Assembly: GCA_016647705.1 (NCBI GenBank)
Contig: CM028325.1
Coordinates: forward strand, 26,578,474-26,642,473
DNA: 64,000 bases
DNA from: Eucommia ulmoides
Taxonomy: Eukaryota; Streptophyta; Magnoliopsida; Garryales; Eucommiaceae
Direction of reading: 5' to 3'
This document shows, piece by piece, positions 33,448-46,339 of the stretch. Made by a program: the position numbers and the translations under genes. The notes below the pieces were generated by a model. That model did not search any database. It had not been told where the DNA came from and saw nothing but the letters and a program-made list of their open reading frames with translations. The stretch's first letter is position 1. Every line of letters begins with the position of its first letter.

Positions 33448-35280
33448 AAGTACTTAATTGTGTTTTCAAACGACTGTAGGAGTACTTTATAAACAAAACC
33501 AAAGCATACCAGAGAGGACAAAATAATTTTAAAAACTAAGGGGGTCGTACGTCATTTGGATAAATCTCAGGATAGGTAAATATAATTATCCTAAAGTTTC
33601 TATGTAGTACCTTATTGCAGTTTTTGAGTAAAATTTTCAAAAGGTTGTGGTCGTGGACAACGTGGTCAACGGTAACCAATTAAAAAATAATCAATTTGAT
33701 CAAAATGACTACACGTGAAAACACTTTCAATTTAAAAACTTTATAAATTTTAGATAAATTATTTTTACCCCTTTTATTTTATTTAATTATCGTTTTACTC
33801 TCACCCACTTCAAAAAAATTATATTTTACCTACTTTTTCATTTATATAAAGTGCAATTTTTTTTCTTTTTAAATTAACAGAATATACTTAAAAATGAATT
33901 AAATTAATTTTTTCATCTAATTTTTGGATAAAATAGATGAAATTGTCTCTTTATTTTAATCTTTATTTAATTTTTTATCATAAATATTTTTCAAAAAAAA
34001 AGGACAATCTCGTCTATTTCATCTAATAATTGGATGAAAATATTAATTTCATTTATTTTTAAGCCTATTCTGATAATTTAAACGAGGAAAAAATTAATTT
34101 TTGACTTTATTCAAAATTAGAAGTAAGTAAAGTATATATATATATATTTAAGTAAAAAGAGATAAATTGATAATTAGATAATTTAAACATGTCTTGTTTA
34201 CATTTCAATAATATTCAATTGCAATTCATTTTCATTATTTAATACGAAAATAGTATTGATAGAGTGCAAAATAGTACTTGTTAGAGTGCCAATAACATTT
34301 CCCTATCTTCTATTTTTTTTTTTTTTTTAAGTTAGAAATATCACACTCAACCACTTTATTAATATTTTAATTAATGATAATTTACAATGTTTAGTTCTTA
34401 GGAGAGAATTATTTAGTCAAACTATTAGAAATTTCACGCATGCCTTAACACTAGTATGCATTAAAGAATAATGAAAAAAAAAAATGGGGAGAATTTTATA
34501 TTTTTTTAATAAAGTATGGGGTAGGTGATTATCGTTGTCCCCTATAATTTATCAAATACATATTTAATCCATCAAATTTTGTATTTATTTCAATTCCACA
34601 AAATTAAAAGTTTTAACAATTTTAAATGAAAAATGAGTTGCGCTCAACGTCTCGTTTTCTAATAAAGATATTTATGTCAATTTCATCATTCTAAAAAACG
34701 TGACACTTTTTTTTCTAACAACATTCAAACTTCTCTCTCATTTTTCCAATGAATTGATGTTATGAAAAATTATTATTTTTTAAATTTAGTGAAATGATGA
34801 AATAGCAAAAATCATTAGTAACGTTTTTAATTTTATGATATTGAAACAAATACAAAATTAAAAAGATCAAATGTAAAATTTGATAAATCTCAAGATTGAC
34901 TAGTAGTTTAGTCACAACAAATATAATTTCTGATAACATTTTTTTTCGCACTTCCAAGTTCGAATTTCAATCATATAGCGAGAAAGAATAAACAATAATG
35001 CAAATAAATAATTTAGTAGTGTCGATTGAATTTCCCTATATTTATATAAGGATAATTAGTGATGAGTCTAAAATAGCAGATATAATCTGTTATTAATTTC
35101 ATTTAAAACATAAATTTTAACTGAGTCTCTTAAATTGATTTTTATTTTTATATTAATTTTGCATATCTTCACGTTTGTGTAATATTAATTACATAATATT
35201 TGTTATATCTAAGTAATAAAATCTTCAATTTATTTTAAAGCGTGAAATTATAATTGCAGAGATTTCACACATAAACACCC
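33448..35280. other. AT-rich intergenic DNA upstream of the aspartyl protease
   Basis: No gene. A possible old SINE sits at about 34895-35040: an A-box-like GACTAGTAGTTTAGTCACA is followed by a B-box-like CAAGTTCGAATTTC. The rest shows only homopolymer runs. Confidence 0.45.
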
Positions 35281-35455
35281 ATTTATACATGGATTTTTTA
35301 TTTTTTTTTGGTTAATTCGAATTTATGGGCCCCACATTCTTACCTGACTTGGCACTCAGAAAAACGTCTGCGCTTTCGTCTTCATAATGCCGCTGACTTT
35401 TATCCCCCTCTAATGAGGTCGACCGAAGACCTTCGCTCCGCGAGGTACGAACGAA

Positions 35456-35458
<3 letters not shown>

Positions 35459-35500
<42 letters not shown>
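35459..35500. repeat. (CT)n microsatellite in the 5' leader of the protease gene
   Basis: About 21 CT units, 129 bp upstream of the protease start codon and followed by a (TA)n run. CT tracts near transcription starts are common in plants and may influence expression, but this is inference. Confidence 0.85.
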
Positions 35501-35501
<1 letters not shown>

Positions 35502-35628
35502 AAGTGTATATATATATATATATACATATATGCAAATTTGTGTATACATATGTACTTGGAATTCATTCGAAAAGATTCATAGTTTTGGAGAATTCCTTCG
35601 ATTCTCTGAAACCTACTTCGAATTTCGA

Positions 35629-38600
35629 ATGGATTTTTCCACTAATTTCAGCTCGCTCTTGGTTCTGGTATTGGTAGTTGTCTGGAATTGCCGGTGGAGC
35701 GAAGCTTTTGGGACTTTTGGATTCGATGTACACCACAGGTACTCCGATCAAGTCAGGGGGATTTTGGACCTCGATGGCCTGCCTGAGAAAGGAAGTCTCG
35801 AGTATTATGCTGCCATGGCTCATAGAGATCGAATTATGCGTGGACGGAGGCTCGCCGACGCCGTCGATTCTGTACCGCTCACTTTCGCCAGTGGAAATGA
35901 GACTTATCGCGTCAGTTCCTTGGGATTGTACGGTTTCCTTGATCCCTTGACTTTTTTAATTTGGAATAATAATTGACAGTTGGATTATCTTTTTATCTTT
36001 TGTTTGGTGCTATCTTGGTGTTTTGGTTGTTTGTAAGTGGGCACGAGTGAGCGTTAGTGCTAATTTCTTGTTGACTGTAGAGAGATATGGAGTATACCTA
36101 TTTAGATTGTTGAGAAATTAAGATCTTAATGGATAATTAAGGAACCTTCTAATAGAACAAAAGAAATTAAAAAATCATAATCATTTTAACTTGACACTAA
36201 TTTTGATATTTGACACCCGAAAGAGGTGCATAAATGAGGTGGAAAGTTTGTTGATGAATTCGTAGAATAGGTGGCGATTCATGGTCAGAACCCTAAAAAA
36301 AAAAAAGCAGCGAAAGAGGAAGGAACACAATAGGATTCCTAATAGTATTCAAGCAAACATTTCTTGAGAGTTATGTATCATAAACTGCAGATGAACCCTT
36401 GTGTTTTTACAGCTTGGAATTTTGGTTTAACCAAGCAAAAAGGAGAAGGAATCACATAATTCCATAAATTATGGAAGTGGCAGAAAAATATTGAGAGTTG
36501 TGTACCCTAATCTAAGCATGAAGGTTCCTTTGTGTTTCTATAATTTTGAAGTTCAGGCTTAAGCAAGCCAACTTACTTTGCAAGGCAGAATCCTTGTTGG
36601 ATTCTTTAGCTCCTCAAGAATCAAAGGATGAAGAAAGCGGCAGAAAAATATTGAGAGTTGTGTACCCTAATCTAAGCATGAAAGGTTCCTTTGTATTTCT
36701 ATAAATTTGAAGTTCAGGCTTAAGCAAGCCAACTTATTTTGCAAGGCAGAATCCTTTTTGGATTCTTTAGCTCCTAAAGAATCAAAGGATGAATTTTTTT
36801 TCTTCAATTTATCTTTTTATTTTAATGATTTACACTCCTATTTAACCAAATATATTCAAAAATATGATTTTTTTAATTCATTTTGACATTCTACCATTTG
36901 TAACCACTTATTTATATGTTGTGCAATTTGCAGCTTGCATTATGCCAATGTCTCTGTGGGCACGCCTAGTTTATCTTTTCTCGTAGCACTAGATACTGGC
37001 AGCGACCTTTTCTGGTTACCCTGTGACTGTCGCAGTTGTGCGAATGCCTCAGTCACAAGACATGGACAAGTATGTACATCATTTCAAATTTATCTTTGCT
37101 TCCTTCAGAAAATACGAGGCTTTGGCACAGCTATTTACATATTTGTCAACAGGAGATGACTTATAATCATCTATACTTTCTGTTTTCCTTTTTCTGTTCA
37201 ACTGTTTTTTCATAATTTAGTAAATGGTTTGATGTCCTATAAATATAATATAGACTTTTGGCAAAGTATTTAAAGCGTGCAGTTTAGGATTCGGTATCCC
37301 AGAAAGGCTTCACATGATACTTCATTTTCTCCTAAGAATGTCACTGCTTTGTAGTGTATATATGCTACATTATCACACAAAACAAAAGAAAGGTACACAA
37401 CCGTCTGTTAATCTGGTTTGTTTAGTATTATTACAAGAACATTTTCCGAATAAGTTAAATAATATGGGCGAAAAAGATGGCCATGTCATCGAGAAGTTTT
37501 GGCAATGTTAATTTACTGATGACCATAGGGTTGACTTTTGTTAAAAAAATCCAGGCTTTCATGAATACAGAACTCTGATTTTATAGCTCAACATATATTA
37601 CTTAATGATCTTCCTTTTAGCTATTGAATTGTTATTAGCATCTGGTATAGTATGAAATGGATTTCAATGGATATTGTCATGATGTGCTAGATTACGTCAG
37701 GACGGTTTAATTTTTGCAAGGGCTATTCTTATTCATATATTGCTTCTCTTGCTAATAACATTTAAAAGTTTTTAGATTACACTGGTGATAATATTGCATT
37801 AGCCCGTTAATGTTTAGATCTTTAAAGAGCTCAAGCAGTGGTGATCTATGCAATTTTATTTTATTTTCAAATCTGCTGTCAGCATAACTGGAAATTCCTT
37901 GCATTTAACTGGATTGACCAGTACCTTTTACTTGGAAGTTTCTTTTACAGATATTTCTGTTTTCATTAATCTGATGCTCCGAACTTGTCTATTATCTCTA
38001 TAATTTTATGTTATATTATTTTTTGTAAAACAGCAAATACACCTTAATATTTACAGCCCCAATACATCATCAACAAGCATGACGGTTCCTTGCAACGGTA
38101 CACAGTGTGGACAACAAAGCCGATGCTCTACCACTCAAAACGCTTGTGCTTATCAAGTTATATATCTATCCAATGGCACTTCCTCTACTGGCATCTTGGT
38201 GGAGGATGTATTGCACTTAGCTACAGATGACAGTGAATCAAGAGCTGTTGATGCACAAATTACATTTGGGTAGGTATCATGTCATGTAATATGTTTCAGG
38301 GTTGTTTTTGTTCTTTTGTTTTTAGACTAACGATCATTTGGTTCTTTCTTGTTAACATTCAAGCTGTGCCTCTCCTGTTTCAGCTGCGGAATCATTCAAT
38401 CTGGTTCGTTTCTCAATGGTGCAGCACCCAATGGTTTGTTTGGGCTTGGTATGGATAACTCATCTGTACCTAGCATTTTAGCAAATGACGGTGTTGTTTC
38501 AAATTCGTTCTCCATGTGTTTTGGGCCTGATGGGGTTGGGAGAATTGTTTTTGGCGATAAAGGCAGCTCCGACCAAGGAGAAACACCGTTCAATCTTGAT

Positions 38601-41481
38601 GATTTACAGTAAGTGATTGCTTTGGCACCGTTTAGTAACATTTTTAAGTATTTTTTTGGGTTTTTTGCTTAAAAACAAAATATATATGTATGCATAATTG
38701 CATATGTATATATATATATATGTATGTATCTACTTTTGAAAGTATAGTTTGTTTAAAAAAAAAAAATCATTATTTTCAGTACTTTTTAAAAAAATTAAAG
38801 GATTATTACTTCTTGTTTCTTCGATTTTTCTATTTTATGAGACATTAGGACCTCTCCACCCAAATTTTGTCAATCATCTATGAAATTCCTTTGGATAAGA
38901 TTTTTTTTATATGGATAATAACTAAGATATCATCTAAATGTTATCAAATGCACTTCTGATTTTTAGTTTTGATTTCAAGTAAAAGTATTTTTTTATTTAA
39001 CTAACGTTTTTGATTACGAAAAGTTCTTAAAAAAAGTATAACCAAACAGTGTCTTATTCATTTGCATAAAATGGTGATGGCAAATGCACTTGGTTTTGAA
39101 CAATGATTGTTTCTGGCATTGAGCTTAACAATTTGTCTACTCATATCTGATGTTCTTCTCTGTTTGTTCCCAGCCCAACGTACAATATCAGCATAACACA
39201 AATAAGGGTGGGTGATAATGCTGGTGATCTTAGTGTCACTGCAATCTTTGACTCCGGTACCTCATTTACTTTCCTAAATGACCCTGCTTATACAACTATT
39301 TCAGAGCGTGTAAGTAATCAAATGAGTCAATTTTGTGGCATTTTCATAGATGTTTTATTTATTTTGTAATTATGTAATTTTTTTCCCTACTCTGCAGTTC
39401 AACTCTCAGGCCCAAGAGCCACGTCATCAACCTGATCCCAATATTCCTTTCGAATATTGCTACGACTCAAGGTACTTACATAATTTAATCTGCACTATTA
39501 GGAGGTTCTAACTAAAATCCATATGGTGTCAAGTGAAATAATTGTTGTGACTTGTATAGTGGTTTGAGAACTCTCGAGTGATCAATGTGGGACAAAAATC
39601 TAACCTACACCCTTTAAATGTAACTCCCGGTTTGCACATATGATTTGACTACGAGGAAATGATGAGAAATGTGCAACTCCTGATTTGCACGGGTGATTTG
39701 ACTACGAGGGAATAAGAGACGAATTCTCATAACCATGGGTTTGATACCATATTAGGAGGTTCCAACTTAAAAACATATGGTGTCAACTGTCAGGTGGAGT
39801 AACTCCTTTGACTTGTATTGTGATTTGAGAACTCTCAAGTGACAAGAATCTAACATGAACATTTTTTTTTTTATTATTTATGATTGTTTCTGTGTAAACC
39901 CTTGGGACTCTTTTTCTATTATTTTCTCTAAATGCAGTGCAAATCAAACTAGCTTTGAGACTCCCGATGTCAGTCTAACAATGAGAGGTGGAAACCAATT
40001 TAATGTTACTGATCCACTTGTTACATTTTCTTTTCAGGTAATATTTTTAGTTGTTTTCCTTTATCTATATATATATATTGTTTCACTTATTTCTGGTTTA
40101 ATCCCTGTACTTTCTCTTGCAATGTACTCACAATCTCCAGGACGGTGGATACATGTATTGCCTAGGTGTTGTCAGAAGCAATGATGTAAATATCATTGGA
40201 CGTAAGTATCATGGTTTCATTTACTTGCTTAGTATTTCAAATAGATTTAAGCGGAGTTTGGTTAGTGTTTCTTCCCAGTTAACTTGGAACAGACCCTGAA
40301 GAACCGGGAACAAAAAAAAAGCTGTTTTGGTATTGTTCTCATTTTTGGGAACAAATTTCTGGAATCAAAACATAAACAGATTTATTTATTCCCAGATTTC
40401 TCAACTCCAACATTTTTATTGAAAGAATTTAAATACTTCATCTTTTTTGTCTATTACATTTTTAATTCCACAAGCATTGCGATGTGCTTCTGACAACATA
40501 AATTCATTGATTACAATATCCAGAAAACTTCATGACCGGTTATCGTATAGTTTTTGATCGCGAGAAGATGGTTTTGGGTTGGAAGGCATCCAACTGTGAG
40601 TATTCTCTCTCTCTCTGTGGATTTGATTCTTAAAATTCATGTGTTTTCATTAACAAGAAAAATTATAGACATCAAAGTAAATTTTAAATAGTATTAAATG
40701 GGACATTAATAAGCAAGTTTTGAGGGAAAAAACACTATAGGGGATGAATTTCAAATAATTTCCTTCATCAATCGATTCTAAATCCTTCTATTTAGGCTCA
40801 TAAATGTATGTTTTTAGTTTGGTGATATTTACTCAAGAAATGTTAATCCGGTTGACAAGAGGAGGTGTTTTATTTCCTTGTTAACCAAGGTTCGACTCTC
40901 CTGCGGAGCACTCTGGGAATTAAATCTTGAATGCACTAGGCCAATGTGGAGGAGTGTACCCTTAAGATCGCCCGGCGAGGTGATTAGTCGAAGTGCGTGT
41001 ATCTCTTCCTATATGGATTCTAAATTCAAGTTGTCTATATGGATTCTAAATTCAAGTTGTCATTATTACCGTTAATATTTCCATTTCAAATCCATCAATC
41101 CAAATGCAGCCTAAGAGTCCTTTTGGTGGTCTACATTATCATATTTTAAGAGTTATCTAATTTTTTCATGAATTAATTAAATATATTTTCATTTATATAA
41201 TAATTCATAGGCTGACTGAATGTGAAACAGTTTAAATTAGGAATTGAATGACAAGCAAACATGTCCTGATATAATTGTTGTCTTCAGGTTATGATGCCAA
41301 CGTATCGAACACACTACCATTAAACCCGGGAAACCCAAGAAATCGAATTCCTCCATCCGCCACCGTGGATCCAGAGGCCACAGCAGGGAATGGAAGTGGT
41401 TCTTCTTTGAGTTCGGGGAACTACTCGCCCGGACTTGTGCACTTCACTTGTGTGCTATTGATGGTTCTTCTGTGTATATGA
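35629..41481 (+). CDS. Secreted pepsin-like (A1) aspartyl protease, probably GPI-anchored
   Basis: Ten exons join in phase: 35629-35927, 36934-37069, 38034-38269, 38384-38608, 39174-39309, 39398-39471, 39938-40037, 40141-40201, 40524-40595 and 41288-41481. They give 510 residues. Residues 1-26 look like a signal peptide. The mature part opens FDVHHRYSD, the usual start of plant atypical aspartyl proteases. Catalytic aspartates lie in ALDTGSDLFWLPC (D120) and IFDSGTSFTFL (D325). A cysteine-rich insert (CDCRSCANAS; CNGTQCGQQSRCS) follows the first. Several N-glycosylation sites are present. A Ser/Gly-rich linker leads to a hydrophobic end (GLVHFTCVLLMVLLCI), typical of a GPI-attachment signal, so a cell-surface location is likely. 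It is similar to the Arabidopsis At3g51330/APF1-like group; substrates are unknown. Introns hold a tandem duplication and a SINE. Confidence 0.93.
36477..36795. repeat. 160-bp tandem duplication in protease intron 1
   Basis: Two copies start at G(T/C)GGCAGAAAAATATTGAGAG (36477 and 36637) and share nearly all bases through GAATCAAAGGATGAA. A related degenerate unit may lie just upstream (36330-36470). It has no effect on the coding sequence. Confidence 0.85.
39485..39860. repeat. Imperfect direct repeat in protease intron 6
   Basis: Two ~110-bp segments (39500-39600 and 39750-39850) share AGGAGGTTC, CATATGGTGTCAA, TTTGACTTGTAT and TTTGAGAACTCTC. The arrangement resembles the paired short LTRs of a decayed TRIM or small solo-LTR pair. 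It is not resolved further. Confidence 0.45.
40840..41010 (+). mobile_element. tRNA-derived SINE in protease intron 9, copy B
   Basis: The A-box-like GTTAATCCGGTTGACAAGAG and B-box-like AAGGTTCGACTCTCCTG are spaced as in a tRNA. A shared body follows (AAATCTTGAATGCACTAGGC, CCTTAAGATCG, GGTGATTAGTCGA), as in the copy at 5664-5875. Immediately downstream, TATATGGATTCTAAATTCAA is duplicated in tandem (41012-41063). The ends are approximate. Confidence 0.6.
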
Positions 41482-41805
41482 GTTCATATGATAACTATTT
41501 CATTCTTTTTCCTATTGAGGCTTCTTCTATAGTTTGTTGTATTATTTATAGTATTCATGACAACATTAGGTAGGCTCATTTTATTAGCTTTTACACATTA
41601 CATTTGTGCAATAAAAGTGGCTCGCTGCAGCTTGTTTCCACTGACGAAATATTGATTGTGACAGTTGAAATTATGTTGGGGTTTTGGAATTGAAATTAGA
41701 AATGAATTCATGTGAAAAATAATGAAGGAATGATTTTATTGGTTGATTGTAACATGGTGACATGGGAATTTAGGCGGTGTTTCATTAACGTTTTTGGTTT
41801 TATAT

Positions 41806-42266
41806 TGTTGAATTCTACATCGCTTGTGTTACCTGATACTGAGCTATATATAAAGCCAAGGAGGACTGAGCTATATATAAAGCCAAGGGTAATCCTCCTC
41901 TTACAAGGCGTCTTTTGAGAGTGAGTTAGGTCCATTAAAAATTTCTACATGGTATCAGAGCCAGACTTTTGTCTGATGTTGGGTGTGTTAAATCCCACAT
42001 TAATTATGGGCCCTCCAATATCTGTTTGTAGTGGTTTGTCAAAGTCTACTCTGCACGTGAGAGGACATATCGAATCCCACATTGATGTTGGGCCTCCCAA
42101 TATCCATTCGTAGTGGTTTGTCAAAGTCTACCCTGCGTGTGAGGGGGCGTGTTGAATCCCACATCGCTTGTGTTACCTGATTCTGAGCTATATATAAAGC
42201 CAAAGGTAATTCTCCTCTTACAAGACGTTTTTTGAGAGTGAGTTAGCTCCATTAAAAATTTCTACA
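41806..42266 (+). mobile_element. Complete TRIM element (miniature LTR retrotransposon), TSD TATAT
   Basis: Non-autonomous LTR element of 461 bp. The 5' LTR is 41806-41949 and the 3' LTR 42150-42266, both starting TGTTGAAT and ending TTTCTACA. The primer-binding site TGGTATCAGAGCC (tRNA-iMet) is at 41950-41962 and a purine tract GTGAGGGGGCG at 42139-42149. It is flanked by exact 5-bp duplications TATAT (41801-41805 and 42267-42271). The 5' LTR is 27 bp longer because CTGAGCTATATATAAAGCC is duplicated in tandem. The interior also carries a two-copy ~85-bp repeat (ATCCCACATT..GTGGTTTGTCAAAGTCTA). It encodes nothing and lies about 325 bp beyond the protease stop. Confidence 0.9.
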
Positions 42267-42271
42267 TATAT

Positions 42272-44560
42272 TTTTACTCCCATTAAAATAGGATGAGGAT
42301 TATGCTTCTGTTTTGGAGTATTATGATAATAAAATCATGTTTAGTAACAATAATTATTCTTAAAATATTTTAATAATTTCTTGCAATAAAAAAAAAAAAA
42401 TACGTTTGATTCCAACTAAACTTGAATTGTTATATATATATAGTATGTGTGTGTGTGAGAGAGAGAGGAGATGAAAAAAGAAGATAGGATGTGTGGTGGT
42501 GGTTTGGCATTGGGCGGCCGGTGTGGGTGGTGGTTCTCAACGATTACTCTTATGAAATAAATTAGAAATAGTTTTGTGCGAGTAAATAAAAATCAAATAG
42601 AATTTTGAAATTACTTCAAAAAATTTGACAATATTTAGAGACAACTAAATACGTTTTCGTATATTAATCATAAAATTCTGAGAGCAAGAACATAAATTAG
42701 GGAGCGAAAAGACTAAACAGGGGACAAAAAAGAGTTCATCATTAATAATTGTTCTCTGAATGGTACTTATATCATTATATGAATGCAAGAAGAGATGGCA
42801 ATGAATATTTTCCCTATTCCTCTTGGACTTCAACATTATTGACATTGGAATCTAACGGGAATTCAAAAACTCTATTTATTCATTTGGACAAAAAAGAATT
42901 TTTGGTGAATAGATCACATAGCGTTACAAGTTCAACGGATTATATTAGGAGAAAAATATCAGCGTCTGTCTAAATGCTCACAATTAGTTTTTCCTTTGTA
43001 ACTACAAAACGCCATAAAAAATTTCTCCTCTTCATCGGCAAAAACACAGTACGTGCGTAGAGAGAAGTAACATACAAAAAGTTGGAGTGGAAGAATATTA
43101 TTATTAGACATATACTAATACCTAATGAAATTGAAGAAGATAATGGCATTCAACATTGAGAAAGTAAAAAAAAAGAACATTGATTAGTATAGTTATATAC
43201 GTATGTACATGCAAAGTTTCTAACGGAATGGTTAAATGAGTTAAAATTATCACCTAAATCCAATTGAACTGAAGTTGGGTCGCAACAACTTCTCAATCAA
43301 AATCATCGTGCGTGCCTCGAATGTGTTTGTCGAAATAACTCTAAAGGTTTTGTTGAGGTGGTGGATGTTCTACACCAATCATTGTTGCATTCATGCTTGT
43401 TTCTACATTTATGTATCATTTTGCAGAGAAATGATTAGAACTAAAAAATATTACTGTCGAGAATTCAACAACTTGTTTGCCAAACATTACCTACAAACCA
43501 CTAGTTCTTGTTAAAAAACTCATTGACAATTTTTTTTCGTTGTAATGGTTTATTTACAAACGAAAAATATGTTGAATATAATGTTATTTAGGTAAAAGAT
43601 CACAAAATCAACAGAAATCATTGTTGGTTACATGTTTGTCCCTGCGTTTATATATCATTTGGCAAAGAAATTACTATAATAATGTGAGAATTTAACAACA
43701 ATGTGTTTACTTATTAATCGTTGTTGTTTATTAACAAAATAGATGAATTTATTGATGTATTTTATATGTTGTATTGTTTTACTTGCAAACAAATAGCAAG
43801 TATAATACTACTTTTTTTTAGAAGAATCACAAACTCAACATACATCACTATTTGATATATGTTTGTTTATGTGTTTATACATCATTCGGTATAGAAGATA
43901 TTATTGTTGAGAATTCAATAACTTATTTCTTGATCCGTTATAAATAATTGGTGTTTTCTCACAAAATCATTACACAAAAAATTATCATTGTATTTTGGGC
44001 ATTGTAATGGTTTATTTACAAATAATTGTTTCTTAAACACACTGCAAATTCCTGAAACATGCTATAATGACAAAAGTAACTAGAAGAATATATCTGCAGA
44101 TATGATACAATTATCATCATACGGTTAATGGAAGATCAAAAAGTGAAGAGATATATAACAAAATATTTTGGAACGGATGAAAGAGTTGGAGTCATCAATA
44201 AACTGATAAATCGTTTAAAGGTGAAAGAGTTATAGATATCATCACACGATTATGGGTAATTTCATCATTTTCCTAAAACTAATTCAATAGGGTTATCCAA
44301 ATTTTCCCCTTCATTTACGGCGACCCCCGTCCCCTTCCTTTGTTCATTTCCGGCGAACACCACCAACAACCCCCCTTCTGTCTCTTTATTTCTCTCATCT
44401 CTTCTATGTTTTTGTGTGTATGTGTTTGAGATAGAGCGAAGAAGAGATGAAGATGATGTGGTGGGGGGTTTCGCATGGTGGTGGTGTGGCATGATTGATT
44501 GGTGGTAGCCGGCGTAGTGGTGGTCATGAAAAAGAAGAAGATGGAGATAGGAAAATAAAA
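42272..44560. other. Intergenic DNA with MITE relic and degenerate repeats
   Basis: No convincing gene. At about 42310-42720 lies an inverted-repeat MITE fragment related to those at 7025 and 48828 (TTTTGAAATTACTTC; TAAAATTCTGAGAGCAAG). From 43340 to 44030 a degenerate ~220-240-bp repeat recurs (GTTTATACATCATT; ATTGTAATGGTTTATTTACA). Around 44300-44540 is a GC-richer stretch with GGTGGTGG runs. Overlapping ORFs there (44265-44527) are low-complexity His/Thr-rich and not believable. Confidence 0.45.
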
Positions 44561-45042
44561 GGGTTAATTACCCTTTGTACTGTTGTGATTATATCGAATT
44601 GTTTTTTATATCACTGTGTTATTTTCGTCAGCATTTACACCCCTGTACTTCAGACATATGTACAACGATTAGATTTTCTGCTAATTTTAACAGTCAAACG
44701 TCAAAAGTCAATAGTAATAAATTATTTAATGTTAATTGATAATTATACCCTTTAAATTAAATAAATCACATTCAATTAATTTTTTCGAAATGATTGAGAC
44801 ATACTTAAAAGTTTAAGGGCGCAAAATGAAAATTAACTATTATCCTCTCTACCCCATGCATCATCATCATCATCTCCTCTTCCTTCATGTACGTACACAT
44901 GACCACCACCACAACACCTAGGCGAACACCACCACCACTGATGACACCACCACACCGTTGGACAACCACCAACCATTTTCCCTTTTATTCTCTCATTTCT
45001 TCTGTGTGTGTGTGTAATATGTACAAATACATATATAATATA

Positions 45043-45722
45043 GGAAAAAGTACAATTTAGACCCTCAAACTATTGACACATTTTTAAGTGGTCTCTCTAA
45101 GTTTAAACGTTTCATTTCAAACTATCTACGTATCATAACGTTTCAAAATAATCATTTCGTTAGAAAATCAGTTAAAACTAACAGAATTTAGGGGTAAAAT
45201 GGTCTTTTCATGTTTTTTAATCATTTTTAATTTTTTTTTTTTAATCTCTCTCTCTTCCTCCCCTTCCTCTCTCTCCACCTCCCTCTCCCTCTCCTTCCCC
45301 TTTCTCCCTCCCACCCCAACCACCCCCTACAACAGGGGGTGACACCCCCTGTTGTAGGGGGTGGTTGGGGTGGGAGGGAGAGAGGGGAAGGGTAGGGGGT
45401 GGTTGGGGTGGGAGGGAGAGAGGGGAAGGGGAGGTAGCGGGGAGACGGAAGGAGGGAGAGGGAGGTGGTGGGAGAGAGAGAGGGAGAGGAGGAAGAGAGA
45501 GAGAGAAAGATTAAAAAAAAAATTAAAAATGATTAAAAAATTTAAAAAAAACGTGAAAAGATCATTTTACCCATGAGATTCTGTTAGTTTTAACAGAATC
45601 TCTAACTGATGGACCATTTAGAAACGTTATGATACGTAGAGGGTTTGAAATGAAACATTTAAACTTAGAGGGATCATTTAGAAATGTGTCAATAGTTAGA
45701 GAATCTAAATTGTACTTTTCCC
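45043..45722. mobile_element. MULE-type MITE, family M copy 2 (680 bp)
   Basis: The ends GGAAAAAGTACAATTTAGAC and TCTAAATTGTACTTTTCCC are reverse complements, continuing as a ~190-bp terminal inverted repeat. The flanks TATAATATA (45034-45042) and TATGATATA (45723-45731) agree at 8 of 9 bases, a Mutator-length duplication. The centre is a CT-rich then GA-rich foldback with CACCCCCTGTTGTAGGGGGTG. It is inserted inside the element at 44561-46887. Confidence 0.8.
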
Positions 45723-45937
45723 TATGATATATATGCATAGTAGGGATGGTCATGGGCCCGGAGACCCGATCGGCCCGCCCAGCCCGACCCTATTTTTTAG
45801 GACTTGGGCTTAGTGTTTGAGCCCATTGGCCGGGTTAGGGCCTAAAGACTAAGGCCCATTCATTTTTAAGGCTGGGCTAGGACTTGATCATTTTTGTTTA
45901 GGGCCGACCTCGCCCGGCCCGAACTTTTTTAAAATAT

Positions 45938-45940
<3 letters not shown>

Positions 45941-46021
<81 letters not shown>
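45941..46021. repeat. (TA)n microsatellite
   Basis: About 40 TA units with one interruption (AAAATA near 45977). Confidence 0.9.
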
Positions 46022-46023
<2 letters not shown>

Positions 46024-46339
46024 ATAGAAAAAGAGTTGAGGGGTCATTTTGTAATTTTCGATTTCAACTAGATAATTTGGCAAACGCTAGTTTCATTTCT
46101 CTCCATAGAGAGAGAATTGAAGAGCCATTTTGTAATTTTAGTATTTAGTTTTTAAATTTAAAAAAAAAAATTATAGGGTTGGGCCTGGACTTAATTTTTT
46201 TTGTAGGACTGGGCTTGGGCATGAAATTAGGGCCCGATCATAAGGCCGGGCCAGGTTAGGGCCTAACATTTTTGTGTAATACCCTAGTTTAAACCCGACC
46301 CGGCTCATGACCATCCCTAATGCATAGTCAGAGAGATCC

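Noticed and set aside
35312..35566. 84-codon minus ORF at the protease 5' end
   Set aside because: Largely a translation of the CT microsatellite (Arg-Glu repeat); shadow of the leader region.
44265..44527. His/Thr-rich minus ORFs
   Set aside because: Two overlapping frames of low complexity over GGTGGTGG runs; no homology recognised.
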